A DNA stretch of 64,000 bases from Flexifilum sp963727545 (GCA_963727545.1 CAVSGS010000016.1:186001-250000); one strand, 5' to 3'; numbered from the stretch's first letter, positions 43,663 through 54,432 are shown. Notes: generated by a model from the letters alone, not told the origin. Program-made: numbers and translations.

Positions 43663-45586
43663 CTATTGTTCGCGCTCCAGCAGGGAAGCAAGGCGGGCTT
43701 TGAGCGCGGCGCGCTGTGTTCATAGCTCTCGTCGTCGATCTTGCCCGCTTCGTGCTCGGCGTCGAGTTCGGCAATCTGGCGGATCAGGATCTGCTTGACC
43801 TGTTCATCGCCGGCGCGATTCCGGCGCGCGATCAGGTACACGCCACCGCCGATCAGCAGCACGATCACGACCGCGCCGCCGATCAGCAGCGGGAGGCTGT
43901 TGGAACTGACGCCGGCTGCGCCGGGTTCGCGTCGCCAACGCCGCTCAGTTCGTAGCGCAAAACCGATCCCAGCGGCAGCGATAGCTGCGCGCCGTAGCTC
44001 TCGTACTGGGTGCTGCCGAGCGTTTGCGCGCCCATCGGCTGAAGCTGATCGCTGGTGACGCCGATGTTCTGCGGCGTGAGCAGCAGCCGCACCGGCGCGC
44101 TGATCGCATAGTTGATCGGCTGCTCGATGATCGCGCCCTGATCGTACTGGATCAGGTAGATCACCTGAATGATGTGCTGCTCGCCGGGCAGCACCGGCAC
44201 AGTATCGTAGAAGGTCGCGTTTGGGGCGTCGACGACGTAGCGGTTTTGATCGCTGGGGAAACCCGCGATCACCGCGCCGGGGGGCAGCGTGATCGCCAGC
44301 GAGATCGCGCGCCCGTCGTCGGTCGTTTGGCTGGTGGTGTAGGCGCGGTCGGACGTGTTGGTGAAGTTGTAGACCTGTGCGATCTCTAGGCTGCCGCTGC
44401 TGACGCTGACCTGCGTCACCAGCCCGGCAAGCTGGATCACGTCGGCGTCTTCGGTCAGTTCGTAAATCGTCAGCGGCAGGGCGAGCGACCCGCTGGCGAT
44501 GTCGGTCTTCAGCGCGTCGCCGCTGAGGATGTCGCTGGCGAAGACGCGGTCACGGTAATTGGTGGTGACGACGTATTGATAGCTGGTGTCGAGCGGTACG
44601 TCGTCGAAGGTGTAAGCGCCGGTCGCGTCGGCGCTGGTCGTGAGCTGCTGCTGGTTGAAGTCGGCGTCGAAGATGAACAGCGTCAGCGGCAGGTCGGCGG
44701 GGACGCGGCTGTCGGCGGGGCCATTGGTCACCTGCCCGCTGATCGTCCCGGTCGTGGTGACTTCGACGGTCGCGTCGGCGGTGCTCGACGGCTCGGCGGT
44801 CGCGGGGGCGGCACTGCCGATGGCGTCGGCATTGGCGAGCGCCAGCGACCGGATATAAGCGGCGGCGTCGGCGCGCTCGGTGTCGCCGAGTGCGGCGAAA
44901 CCGGGCAGATCACCGACGGCGGCGATCAACTTGTCTTGGCTGAGGTTGGCGGTCGCGTCGAGGCTGGTCAGCGCGCTGACGTCGCAGTCGACGCAGTCGG
45001 CATTGAACAGATCGCGCCCGCGCGCGACTTGGTCGGGCGGGATCGACAGCGTGTAGGTGTACAAGGCGACCGACCAGCGCTCCTGCTGGCTGAGCGTATC
45101 CGCCCACGGCGGCATCAACTTGTCGAGGTTGCCGTTGGTGATGATGCTGTAGTAGCCGAGCGGGGGCTGCGCGCCAGAGGTCGCCGGGTTGGTGAAGTCG
45201 CCGGGTGAGGGGACTTGTCCGCTCTGGACGAGTTCGCCGTCGCCTTTGCCCGACGTGCCGTGACAGCGGGTGCAGTTGGTGGCGAAGACCTGCGCGCCCA
45301 GCGCGATGTCGGGCAGCTCGGTCGGCGGGGTTAAGGCGGGCGTGGCGGTTGCCGGCGGCATCGTGCTGACGATCTGCGGCTCGCCTGCCAGTCCGCTGCA
45401 ACTGGTCAGCAGCAGCGCGAAGACGATCAGGCTCGCCATCCACCACCGGGAACGGCGGAGATGACGAGATTCAGTGCAAGGGTGGGATTGTGTCCCACCC
45501 TGACGAAAGACAATGGATTGACGTAGGTTCATGTGATTATCTGCTCGCGGTAACACCGGATCGCCGTTTTCGAGAGCGTCGTCCAT
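43663..45586 (-). CDS. Cytochrome c lipoprotein with carboxypeptidase-like beta domains and C-terminal anchor
   Basis: A protein of about 600 residues. A lipobox signal (IVFALLLTSC) gives a lipid-anchored N-terminus. A cytochrome c domain follows with CTRCH (FATNCTRCHGTSGKGDG) and a second module with CVDCD, in which the heme-ligating His is replaced. A carboxypeptidase-regulatory-like beta domain (GTISGQVTNG...YTFDDVPLDTSYQYVV) comes next, then a large beta domain and a C-terminal transmembrane helix with a basic/acidic coiled tail (IAELDAEHEAGKIDDESYE). The frame 43883-45586 is intact; the anchor is reached after shifts near 43900 and 43720. It lies between ccmE and ccmA and is probably an electron-transfer protein. 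Confidence 0.7.
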
Positions 45587-45683
45587 GACGTGTCAAGGCG
45601 AGCGTCTTCGGGAGCGGGCGGAGCGCCGTCAACAGCGCCTGATGACAGTTTAGCCCGACCGTGCCGGTTTCAGCCAGTCGAAT

Positions 45684-46250
45684 CTAGGCACCCGCGCCGA
45701 CCTGCACCTGCTGTTCTTGATCAGGGGCGAGCTGTCCCTGCTCTGGTCCGCTTTCGATGAAGCGCGACGGGCATTTGAGCAAGAGTTCGGTCGCATGGAA
45801 CACACCATCGCTGCCGAGTGTGCCGGTCATGATGGCTTGCGCCTCATCTTTCAGCAGGTCGGGTTTGACCGTGTTTTCGACGCGAACCGGCAGTCGAGTC
45901 ACGCTGGTGTCGACCACCGCCTCGTGCAGCGCTTGACCCAGATCGCTGGCTTGGTCATCGACGTTGGCGACCGTGAACTTGATCAACAGCGTGTTGGTGT
46001 CGTAGTCGATACTGTCGCCGATCACCGCGCCAGTGATGCGCACGGTTTTGCCGACGTAGGCGGGATTATTGACGAGATCGTCGACCGTCATGAAATATTG
46101 CGCGCCCGTGAGCGTGCCGGAAACGATCAGATAGACGACGGCAGCGAGGATCAGCACGCCGCCGATCAGAAATTTGAGGCGACCTTTGTTCACAGGTGCG
46201 AGCGACTGCGGCGCGGCGATTGGTTTTTCCCAAGCGGCTTGAGCCATCAT
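45684..46250 (-). CDS. ccmE: Periplasmic heme chaperone CcmE, cysteine-type
   Basis: A 188-residue protein: a cytoplasmic N-terminus, one transmembrane helix (FLIGGVLILAAVVYLIV), then the OB-fold heme chaperone domain (YFMTVDDLVNNPAYVGKTVRITGAVIGDSI, then LPVRVENTVKPDLLKDEAQAIMTG). In most bacteria the heme-binding residue is His in HxxxY; here the position reads LLLKCPSRF, i.e. a Cys-type site of the CPSKY kind known from archaea and some sulfate reducers, with Phe for Tyr. It is the first Ccm gene of the locus. Confidence 0.88.
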   Translation of the reverse strand: MMAQAAWEKPIAAPQSLAPVNKGRLKFLIGGVLILAAVVYLIVSGTLTGAQYFMTVDDLVNNPAYVGKTVRITGAVIGDSIDYDTNTLLIKFTVANVDDQASDLGQALHEAVVDTSVTRLPVRVENTVKPDLLKDEAQAIMTGTLGSDGVFHATELLLKCPSRFIESGPEQGQLAPDQEQQVQVGAGA

Positions 46251-46450
46251 TCCTATCTATTCACCTAGCAAAGAGACTGACCAGTCCCGTGTGTCTGGTG
46301 ATGATTATAGCATTTTTCGAACTGGAACCGCCTGATTATACCCACGCAGTGGGCGGGTTGTCACCCAATGCGAGGGAGGATAGGCACGGGTTAAGACGGC
46401 ATTCTCATGCGGCACTCATGCTGTGGGAGCGAAACGGGGAGGGAGATCAC

Positions 46451-46489
46451 GTAGGGGCGTCTGCAACCTTCGGTTGCCTTAAACGCCCC
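46451..46489. repeat. GTAGGGGC palindrome, diverged with enlarged core
   Basis: Arms GTAGGGGCGT and AACGCCCC enclose a GCAACC/GGTTGC hairpin. It lies upstream of ccmE, between it and the small membrane protein gene. Confidence 0.55.
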
Positions 46490-46516
46490 AACTCGTAAGA
46501 TTTGCGGTGAGGTAAT

Positions 46517-46792
46517 TCATTCCGCTTGCGGTGATTTGTAGTTCTCGCGCAGCAGCGTGACTCCGCCGACTGCGCCAATCGCGCAAATGCCAACGATCAG
46601 CATGAGAACCGGCAGCCCGGTGGCGGTTTCGGTGCCGCTTTCCTCAGCGACGCCAGCCAGCGGCTGCGCCTCAGTATTGGTCGCGGCGGCGGGTGTCGGC
46701 TCGACTGCCGGGGTAGTCTCCTGCGCGTAGACGGGCACGACCAACAGCAGCAAAATAACCCCTAAGAGCAGCGCGCCTCGCCAGTTGTTCAT
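46517..46792 (-). CDS. Small two-helix exported membrane protein
   Basis: A 91-residue protein with an N-terminal signal helix (LLLGVILLLLVVPVYAQ), a Thr/Pro/Ala-rich external spacer, and a C-terminal transmembrane helix (VLMLIVGICAIGAVGGVTLL) with a short basic-acidic end. No family is recognised. It sits between the cytochrome c gene and ccmE on the same strand and may be an accessory subunit of the bc-type complex. A SPQAE end and intact frame support it as real. Confidence 0.6.
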   Translation of the reverse strand: MNNWRGALLLGVILLLLVVPVYAQETTPAVEPTPAAATNTEAQPLAGVAEESGTETATGLPVLMLIVGICAIGAVGGVTLLRENYKSPQAE

Positions 46793-46864
46793 TCCCGGGT
46801 CTCCTTGATGAGCGTGAAAGCAGGGAGACTGACTTCAGTCTCCCTGCTTAGTATAGCGCAGAGG

Positions 46865-48012
46865 TTAACTCTGATCCTGCGTCTTGAGGTAGGCGATCAA
46901 GTCCGCAAGGTCTTGATAGGTCAGGAGGTCACCGAAGTTCTTCGGCATCACGTTGTCGGTGTAGGTCGGGACGACGTAATCTGATGGATGGATGATGCTG
47001 TCGGCGATATATTCTTCGCCGGTGTAGCCGGAGAACTGCGGCTGCTGGAGGCGGTCATTCTGGACGCGCGTCCACGTGCCTTCCATCGGCGGCGCGACGG
47101 AGGCGTTCAGGTGACAGCCGGAGCAGGGGAGCTGCGGCGTGCCTTGACCCATGTAAAGCTGCTGACCGCGCTGCGGATCGCCGGTGACGCCTTCCAGCCC
47201 CTTCATGATGTCGGCAGGTGCGGTATCGAGTGCCGACGTATTCGGGCAGCACGCCGCCGGACTGCTGGAGCAGGTCGATCTGCTGCCTGCATCTGGGCGA
47301 CGATGCCGGGTCATCCGGCACCTTCGGGAACTGGTTGACCGCGTTGAGGTCGTCAATCGTCCAGTTATCGCCCTTATCCCAGTTGAGGATGAAGGCGGTC
47401 AGGTCTTCGAGTTGGTCGTCACGCAGCGGACCGTTCGCCCGCTGTGACCACGCCGCCATCGGCTGCGGGCCAGTAGCTGGAACTCACCGGGCGACCGCCG
47501 ACCAGCGTCGTGAAGATGAAATTGTGCAAGCTGCTGCTCCAGCCCAAGTTGACCAGACGGTTGAACTCGTCGGGGTTGTAGCCCTTGTCAATCGCGGGCT
47601 GCATTCGCTGTTTGCGGCTGGTTTCCTCGGTGTCGAGTTCGGCTAAGCGCGCGTTGATCTCCTGCTTGCGGGCGTCGGTCGTGGTCGACAGGTCGAATCT
47701 CGGCATGCAAGGCGTTGCGCTCCTTGTGGATGTCCGCGAGGAAGTCATGACCGAACAGCAGCGGCGAATTCAGCGCCGGAGCGCGTGCCGACCGTGCCGC
47801 GCCGTCCGTCCCGTGACAGGGCGAGCAGTTGCTAATGAACAGCGTCGCGCCGCGCTCGATCGAGCGGGCGGTAAACTGGTTGTCGAAGGCGGTCATACGC
47901 CCGCCTTCGTTGATGGCGATCCAGCCCACCAGCGCGAGGGTGGCGAGAAAGGCGACCGTACCAATGATGATACGGTGTTCGATACGTTTACGAGCAGTCG
48001 TTGTAAGTTCAC
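46865..48012 (-). CDS. Membrane-anchored diheme cytochrome c of the bc-type complex, multiply frameshifted
   Basis: An N-terminal anchor (IIIGTVAFLATLALVGWIAI) leads to a first heme site CSPCH (NCSPCHGTDG) and, in the last frame, a second site CSGCH (LPCSGCHLNASV) with distal Met candidates in EGTW and VMPKNFGDLL. The frame 46865-47356 holds the second domain and ends AYLKTQDQS; the first domain is in 47588-47929, and pieces between are in 47055-47459 and 47419-47748. At least four single-base shifts are needed. It starts (GTG 48012) 6 nt after the cytochrome b stop, which points to the cytochrome c subunit of the same complex. Confidence 0.7.
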
Positions 48013-48017
48013 GCTAA

Positions 48018-49843
48018 CTATGCCCCCGGTGCTTCAAAATATTGTGAATCACGGTGGATGAACATGTGCTGGCTGTTCACACGGCGGATCGGATTGCCGT
48101 TGTCGTCCAGCACCGGGATCGAATTTCCGGAGGAGTCCAGACCGGACGTCCGTTTTCGATCTTCACCTCATCCCACGTGATGATCACGTCGACACGCTTG
48201 AGATTATTCTGAGGTTCGGTGATGATCACCGCGCCCCAACCATTGCGCAGTTCGTTGGCGTTGGTCTTCATGAGGTTCTCGAATTCTTCGAGACCGGCTT
48301 GCAACTGCGGCGCGTCCGCTGGGACGGTGGTGAAGTTCATCGTCGAGATCGTCAGCGACTGCGGCGCGACGTTCATGAAGTCTGATCAGCTGTAGAGCCG
48401 CCCTCGACGCCGTATTGTCCGCTAGTCGATTTCGCTGTTGAACGCGGTGACGGCGGCGGCGGCTTGATCCGGTTCTGCCGCGTACTCTTGCGGTCGTGTA
48501 CATGCCCGGCACCAGTTGATCATACGGTATGGGGAGTAAGTGTCCCATGTGGTTATGGGCTGGCTGCTTGGAGCAGGTCGTGCAAGATGGTCAGGTCGGC
48601 GCTGTTGATCACGCCGAATTCGGGCAAGCCCATGTAACTAAACATGACGAGCGCCGACAACAACAGCAGCGCCACCGAGAAGGCGACTCGACGGTGCGCC
48701 CAACGTCGGGTCTTGCTGACGTCGAGGTAGGGCATTGCCGACCAAGAAAGCGATCACAATCGTCGGGAAGATGATGCCCCAGAGGACTTTATCGCCCAGT
48801 TTCAGCGCGCCTTGAATCCACAAGAAATACCACGGCGCGGTCGTGCCGAGCGGCGTCACCTGCGGGTCGGCATGATTTTCGAGCGGCGCGTGGTAGAACC
48901 ACGTCACCAGCACGACGAGGATCAACGTCGTGACCGCGATCCACATGATTTCGCTGGTGAGGATGTCCGGCGTGAAGTAGACGCGCTTGTCGAGCGGCAC
49001 GCGCTTGGCGGTGTCTTCGCCGATGTTCTCCTCGCGCGGCGGCAGGCTGTGCGCGTGAATGATCACCTTATAGTAGTGAACGCCGAGGAAGATGAACAGC
49101 AGCGCCGGCACGGCAAGGACGTGCAGCAGGTAGAACCGCAGCAGACCGTTCGCGCCGATGTCGGGACCACCGCGCAGCAGCAGGTTCAAGTTCGTGCCGA
49201 CGATTTCCGGCGGCGCGGCTTCGACCATCGACGCGCCAATCGTCACCGCCCAGAGCGCTAACTGATCCCACGGGAGCAGGTAGCCGCTAAAGCTGAGGAA
49301 GGCGGTAAAGATCAGCAGCAGGACGCCGGAGAACCACGTAAATTCGCGTGGTTTCTTGTAACTGCCGGTGAAAAACGTCCTGAGCATGTGCAGGAAGACG
49401 ATCAACACCATCGCTTCCGCGCCCAAACGGTGCAGGTCGCGGACGAACTGACCGAGCGGCACCATGCTCAACATGCTGAGCATGTTCCCGTAGGCGACAT
49501 CCGGCGACGGCGTGTACCAAACCATCAGGAGAATGCCGGTAATGGTCTCAAAGAAGACGAAATAAGTGGATAACCAGCCTAACCGGAAGGTGGGATACAG
49601 CCCGGTGACTGATTTGTGGAAGTAGCTGGGGCGCATGTGCAGCCAGAAGCCATCCGCGTGCGGTTGCAAGCGAGGGTTTGGCTTGCGGCTGGCAGGCTCA
49701 CCGCGCAGTGCTTCGCGGATGTCCTGCACGTTTAGCCCGGCAGTTGCCCGTTCGACGACCTCGTTGATGCCTTCAAAGACGGCTCGCCTCAGCCCCTTTT
49801 CCTTGACGTCATCGAGAAATGACGGAAATGGGAGTACCGACAT
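48018..49843 (-). CDS. Cytochrome b (b6-type) of a quinol oxidoreductase, with C-terminal extension and frameshifts
   Basis: The intact frame 48638-49843 carries the membrane core. Helix 2 has H-x13-H (DLHRLGAEAMVLIVFLH) and helix 4 H-x14-H (LLHVLAVPALLFIFLGVH), the b6-type spacing of the two heme pairs. The subunit IV-like part has PLGTTAPWYFLWIQG at the quinol site in place of PEWY. After a shift near 48735 it continues LPYLDVSKTRRWAHRRVAFSVALLLLSALVMFSYMGLPEFGV, and further shifted pieces give a hydrophilic tail of more than 100 residues ending RVNSQHMFIHRDSQYFEAPGA. The core is fused b6 plus subunit IV. Confidence 0.85.
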
Positions 49844-49864
49844 TACCTCATTCTCCTTCTGCTG

Positions 49865-50460
49865 TTAGACGCGACCGGGGCGCTTGATGCGGTCGCCGGT
49901 ATCAATTTCAACTTTGACGATCTTGCCACGTCCGTCAACCGGGATGGCATCCCCGGCGCTGTCTTGGACAGCGGTTGTACCATCTTCAAACGTGATCGTC
50001 GTCTTGAAACGGTCGAGGCTGCGCGGGGCGGGACCTTCGATGTAGTGCCCGTCAAGCTGGTACTTCGAGCCGTGACAGGGGCATTCAAACCGGAAGTTGG
50101 TCTCGTTCCACTTCGGCAGACAGCCCAAGTGGGTGCAGACACCGTAGAGCACGATCAAACCGGCATCCGGGTACGATACCCAGAAGCGACCTCAGGGACG
50201 TTGACGGGCGCTCGAATCCTTTGGGGCAGCTTATCCGGCGGGTAAGTGAAGACGCCGCCGAACGTGCCTTCCTTGAAGCGCGGCAGGGCGAACCAGATCA
50301 ACCCGGCGGTTGCTTCGCCAAGCAGAAGCGCCATCGACGCACCCCAGATGTAGTACAAGAACTCACGGCGGCTAGGCACATTGGCTTGTACCTCGGCTGC
50401 CGCTTTGCCCTTAGCAGGGACTTTGGCTTTGGTTTCACCGGCGGTTATGCTGGTAGCCAT
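49865..50460 (-). CDS. Rieske iron-sulfur protein, one frameshift
   Basis: A 2Fe-2S subunit of the bc-type complex. A basic, Lys/Ala-rich N-terminus is followed by a transmembrane anchor (FLYYIWGASMALLLGEATAGLIWF) and the Rieske domain with cluster ligands CTHLGC and CPCHGS (residues about 120-145) and the disulfide cysteines. The anchor lies in the frame 50155-50571 and the cluster domain in 49865-50158. A one-base change near 50165 restores VASGYPDAGLIVLYGVCTH. The ATG at 50460 follows GGAGG. It is the first gene of the electron-transport operon. Confidence 0.88.
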
Positions 50461-50733
50461 CGAAACGTATTCCTCCTGAAATTGCTCAGGGCGAAAAGCC
50501 GATGAGATGCGCGCGAGTATAGCACACAACGGGGCTTTTGGAGAGCATATTACCAAGTCTTTTTTGAGCAAATATTGATCTTTGTAAAATGTATCACAAA
50601 GGGTGTGTGGCTGTCAAAAAAGAAGCAGTTTACCTTTCGCACTTGGCTGAGTGGCTGTAAGGTTGAAGCCGGCGGCGCTTGAACACGTATTTCGACTTGT
50701 CAGGGCAACCCTTCAGGCGCAATAATAAACGCT

Positions 50734-51653
50734 ATGACTTTTCAGCAGCTAACCGGTGACCGCACGACATGGATCAACATAGAGCGCCCGACCGCCGCCG
50801 ACGTCGAGGCACTGCGGCGGATTTATCCTTACATCCATCCGTTGAATCTTGAAGACGTGCTCAGCCCGATTGAGCGCCCCAAGATCGACGATGACCCGGA
50901 TTATCTGTTCGTGGTGCTGCTCTTTCCGCTGTGGGATGCGGTGAGCCGCTTGACGCGCGCTAGCGAGGTCGATTTCTTCGTCGGACGCGGTTACGTCGTC
51001 ACGGTTCACGACGGCGTATTGAAGCCGTTGGAGCGCTTGTTCGAACTCGTGCAAGAATGAGGAAGAGCGCCACAAACTGCTGGGCGGCGGCGCGAGCCAC
51101 GCCTTTTACGTCATGCTCGACCACCTGTTTGATTACCTGTTTCCGATTTTGCGGCGGGTGGACGGCAACATCCAGCGTGATCGAGGACGCGATCTTCACC
51201 AAAGACGATCGCCAAATCATCCGTGACATCGCCCTGCTGCGCCGCGACATCATCGCGCTGCGGCGGATCATCCGCCAGCAGGTGCCGATCCTCGAAAACT
51301 TGGAGCGCGTCGACCGCAAGATCATTCACGAGGACCTCGACGAATATTTCGGCGACATCGTGGACCACCTGTATCGCGCGCGCGACATCATCGACGAGGA
51401 TGCCGAGATCATCGCCGGGCTTTCCGACACGGCGGATACGCTGCTGAGTCATCGCCTCAACGGGGTGATGCGAATTTTAACGGTTTTTTCGGTGATCATG
51501 CTGCCGCTGACTTTCATTTCGAGCGTCTACGGCATGAACATCGCAGGGTTGCCCTTTGCGGATCACCCCCAATCGTTCTGGATAGTCAATGGATTTATGC
51601 TTGTGACCGCTGCTGTAATGCTGATTTATTTTCGTCGGCGGAAGTGGCTATAA
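50734..51653 (+). CDS. corA: CorA-type magnesium/cobalt transporter, two frameshifts
   Basis: A protein of about 305 residues, a homopentameric divalent-cation channel. The first frame (50734-51060) carries the N-terminal cytoplasmic domain (WINIERPTAADVEALRRIYPYIHPLNLEDVLS). The second frame (51057-51653) gives the long stalk helices and the two C-terminal membrane helices with the selectivity loop YGMN (SSVYGMNIAGLPFA) and the basic end RRRKWL. Shifts near 51055 and 51173 separate the parts. It stands alone on the plus strand, upstream of RNase D, with only a few nucleotides between. Confidence 0.88.
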
Positions 51654-52793
51654 GGGAGACTCTACCCCGACCCACCTTCATCGATACCGACGACAAGCTG
51701 CAACGGTTGGTCGAGAACCTCGCCGGGGAAACCCTGCTCGCGGTCGATACCGAGTTCGAACAGCTTGTACGCCTACCGCGAACAGGTCTGCTTGATTCAG
51801 CTTTCGACCCGCTCAGCAGATTACATCATCGACCCGCTTGAGGTGGAGGAACTGCAGCCACTCGCGCCCCTGCTCGCCAGCCCACAGGTCGAGATCGTGT
51901 TTCACGCGGCTGAATACGACCTGATGTGCCTGAAGCGCGATTTCGACTTCGACTTCCACAACCTGTTCGACACCATGATCGCGGCGCGGGTCTGCGGCTA
52001 TAAGCAGATCGGGTTGGGGAGTCTGCTCAACGATCTGGTCGGCTTAGCCGTTGACAAGAGCCATCAGCGCGACGACTGGGGACAGCGTCCGCTGCCGCCG
52101 GAAAGTCTGCTCTACGCGCAGATGGACACCCACTTCTTGCCCGCGCTGCGCGATCACTTCAAGGCGGAACTGGAACGTCTGCACCGCGTCGAGGAAGCGC
52201 ACGAAGCCTTTCTCGACGTGCTGCGGACACCCCCGGCGCGACGCGAGAACTTCGATCCGGAGGGCTACTGGCGGCTCTGCGTGCCCAATCACCTGACCCG
52301 GCGGCAGGCAGCGATCGTGCGCGAGTTGTACCTGCTGCGCGAGCAGCTTGCCGAGGCGCGCGACGTGCCACCGTTCAAGATCATGACTGACAAAGTGTTG
52401 ATCGCCATCACGCGCGATACGCCGACCAGCGCCGCCGAATTACGCGCCGTCAACGGTTTCTCGGCAGGACAGGTGCGGCGCTACGGGCGCGAGGTGCTCG
52501 ACGCCGTCAGCGCTGGGCAGCGGGCACCGCTGCCATCGCCGCCCACGCCGGAACCCCCCGCCGATCCGGTCGTGGTCGAGCGTTACGCGGCGCTGCGCGA
52601 GTGGCGCAAGCTGCGCGCGCAGGATCGCGGGGTCGAGTCGGACGTGATCATCTCCAAGACTGCGCTCTGGACGCTCGCCGAGCGCGCGCCGGACAGCCTC
52701 AATGAGTTGGACGGCGTGCCGGGATTTGGACCTTGGCGGCGCGACGTCTACGGCGCCGAGATTCTGGACGTGATCCGCAAAAATCGGCATTAG
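51644..52793 (+). CDS. rnd: Ribonuclease D, one frameshift near the N-terminus
   Basis: A DEDD-family 3'-5' exoribonuclease for tRNA maturation. The first frame gives TFIDTDDKLQRLVENLAGETLLAVDTEFE with the first catalytic D and E. After a shift near 51763 the intact frame 51765-52793 continues YAYREQVCLIQLS, FHAAEYDLMCLKRDF (third acidic residue) and LLYAQMDTHFLPAL (Tyr and last Asp). Two HRDC-type helical domains follow (about residues 215-290 and 310-380). The start is uncertain: an AAGGGAG sits at 51652, and a non-ATG codon near it is likely. Confidence 0.88.
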
Positions 52794-52840
52794 ACCAAAG
52801 ATTCAACGCAAAGGCGCAAAGTAAGAACGAAAGACGCAAA

Positions 52841-52867
52841 GTAGGGCTTAGCGCGCTAAGCCCCTAC
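52841..52867. repeat. GTAGGGGC palindrome, one base short (core TTAGCGCGCTAA)
   Basis: The left arm is GTAGGGC (one G missing) and the right arm GCCCCTAC. The core is self-complementary. Confidence 0.75.
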
Positions 52868-52981
52868 AAGGTCACTATGAATACTGCTTCGCGCTAAATT
52901 GCCCCCGGCGCGAAGCGTTAAAGCATTGTAAACTCCGGTAGCACAGCACAACCCAATTTCATCCCTTCATCTGGAGGCAGC

Positions 52982-54187
52982 ATGGCAGCAAGTACGGCTC
53001 TACCAAGCGGTGTCCCCCACCTGAATACCGATGCACATCGTAAAGTCTCGTGGCTGGAACTGTTCTACGATCTGGTCTACGTGGCGACTGTTGTTCAGCT
53101 TGGCAACAAATTGAGCGAGGACGTGTCGATCGAGGGCTTCCTCGGCTTCGTCGTCCTGTTTATCCCGATCTGGTGGGTGTGGATGGGCACGACCTTCTAC
53201 GCCAACCGCTTCGTCGCCGACGATCTTCCGCACCGGCTGTTGGTTTTCGTGCAAATCTTCGTCGTCTCGGCGCTGGCGATCCACGTCTTCGACGGCTTGG
53301 GCGAAACCTCGGCGGGTTTCGCGGTCGCCTACGCGGCTGCGCGGGGCATCCTCGTGCTGCTCTACTTACGGGCGGCGCACTACGTCGAAGTTGCGCGACC
53401 GCTGGCACGGCGCTACGCGACTGGCTTCACCGTCGCCGCGCTGATCTGGCTGATCTCGGCATTCGTGCCGCCGCCGCTGCGTTTCGTCTTGTGGGGCGTC
53501 GGCTTGCTGATTGACTTCTGGACGCCGCTCTCGCCGGCGTCGGTCAAACTGCAAAAGCAGCTTCCGCCGAGTCCGCATCATCTGCCGGAGCGCTTGGGTT
53601 TGTTCACGATCATCGTCTTTGGCGAATCGTTCATCAAAGTGATCGGCGGGTTCAGCGGGCACGAGATCGAGTTCAACCGCGTGATCGTCGCGCTGCTCGG
53701 CTTGATCCTTGTCGGCAGCCTGTGGTGGGTCTATTTCGAGAACGTCGCCGAGCGGGCGGTCAACTGGGCACACGGCGCGCAAATCTGGCTGTACACGCAT
53801 CTGCCGCTGCAACTGGCGCTGGTCGCGCTGGCGGTCGGCGTCTATAAGGTCGTCACTGTTCACGGCGATCATGGGCTGCCGGATAACTACCGCCTGCTGA
53901 TCAGCGGGACGGTGGCGCTGGCGCTGGTCGCAATCGGCGTGATCGAGCGCTACACGGTCAAGGACGAAGGCGAACGACGCGGTCGTCCTGAATTTTGGCT
54001 GCGGATCGGCGGGGCAGTGGTCGTGCTGGCGATCGGGCTGTTTGGTGGGCAGATTGGCGATCACGGGCTGTCGGAGATGACGGTGATCTCGCTGTTGGCG
54101 GTGATCGGCGTGGCGCAGGTGATCTTCGACCTGATTCGCCGTGTCGGAACATCCACACCGGAGATCGAACACGAGATTGAGGTATGA
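52982..54187 (+). CDS. LtrA-family membrane protein
   Basis: A 401-residue polytopic protein with about ten transmembrane helices that matches the low-temperature-requirement A family: the start SWLELFYDLVYVATVVQL, the central PHHLPERLGLFTIIVFGESFIKV and the ending hydrophobic pairs. The family was first named in Listeria growth at low temperature, and its molecular activity is unknown. CATCTGGAGGCAGC ahead of the ATG is a good ribosome site. The frame is intact, and the gene is alone between repeats. Confidence 0.88.
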   Translation: MAASTALPSGVPHLNTDAHRKVSWLELFYDLVYVATVVQLGNKLSEDVSIEGFLGFVVLFIPIWWVWMGTTFYANRFVADDLPHRLLVFVQIFVVSALAIHVFDGLGETSAGFAVAYAAARGILVLLYLRAAHYVEVARPLARRYATGFTVAALIWLISAFVPPPLRFVLWGVGLLIDFWTPLSPASVKLQKQLPPSPHHLPERLGLFTIIVFGESFIKVIGGFSGHEIEFNRVIVALLGLILVGSLWWVYFENVAERAVNWAHGAQIWLYTHLPLQLALVALAVGVYKVVTVHGDHGLPDNYRLLISGTVALALVAIGVIERYTVKDEGERRGRPEFWLRIGGAVVVLAIGLFGGQIGDHGLSEMTVISLLAVIGVAQVIFDLIRRVGTSTPEIEHEIEV

Positions 54188-54210
54188 AGCGAAACCTCAC
54201 CCCCGACCTA

Positions 54211-54369
54211 ACAGGGGTAGGTATTTTATTAACCTCACCCCCTGCCCCCTCTCCACGTCGTGGAGAGGGGGTAAAGACAGGTTGCGAAGGGTTTTTAAAG
54301 TCCCCTCTCTATGTAATGGAGAGGGGATTTAGGGGTGAGGTCAGCTCAGCGTTAAAAACCTACCGCTGA
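54211..54369. repeat. Composite inverted-repeat element, copy 3
   Basis: A near full-length relative of the element at 281-440, in reverse orientation. The ends ACAGGGGTAGGT and ACCTACCGCTGA bracket inverted CCTCACCCC/GGGGTGAGG blocks and the two CCCCTCTCC hairpins. It fills most of the 54188-54572 gap, which holds no gene. Confidence 0.75.
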
Positions 54370-54432
54370 CAGCACCCCCGACCCCCGCTCGATGAGGCGA
54401 GAGGAGAAAACAGCAGCGTGAATTCATCCGAG

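Noticed and set aside
42630..43868. A 412-codon frame suggesting an N-terminal extension of CcmA
   Set aside because: The first 177 codons are the out-of-frame tail of the upstream cytochrome lipoprotein plus the poly-C run. CcmA normally starts at the MIEVQNL segment.
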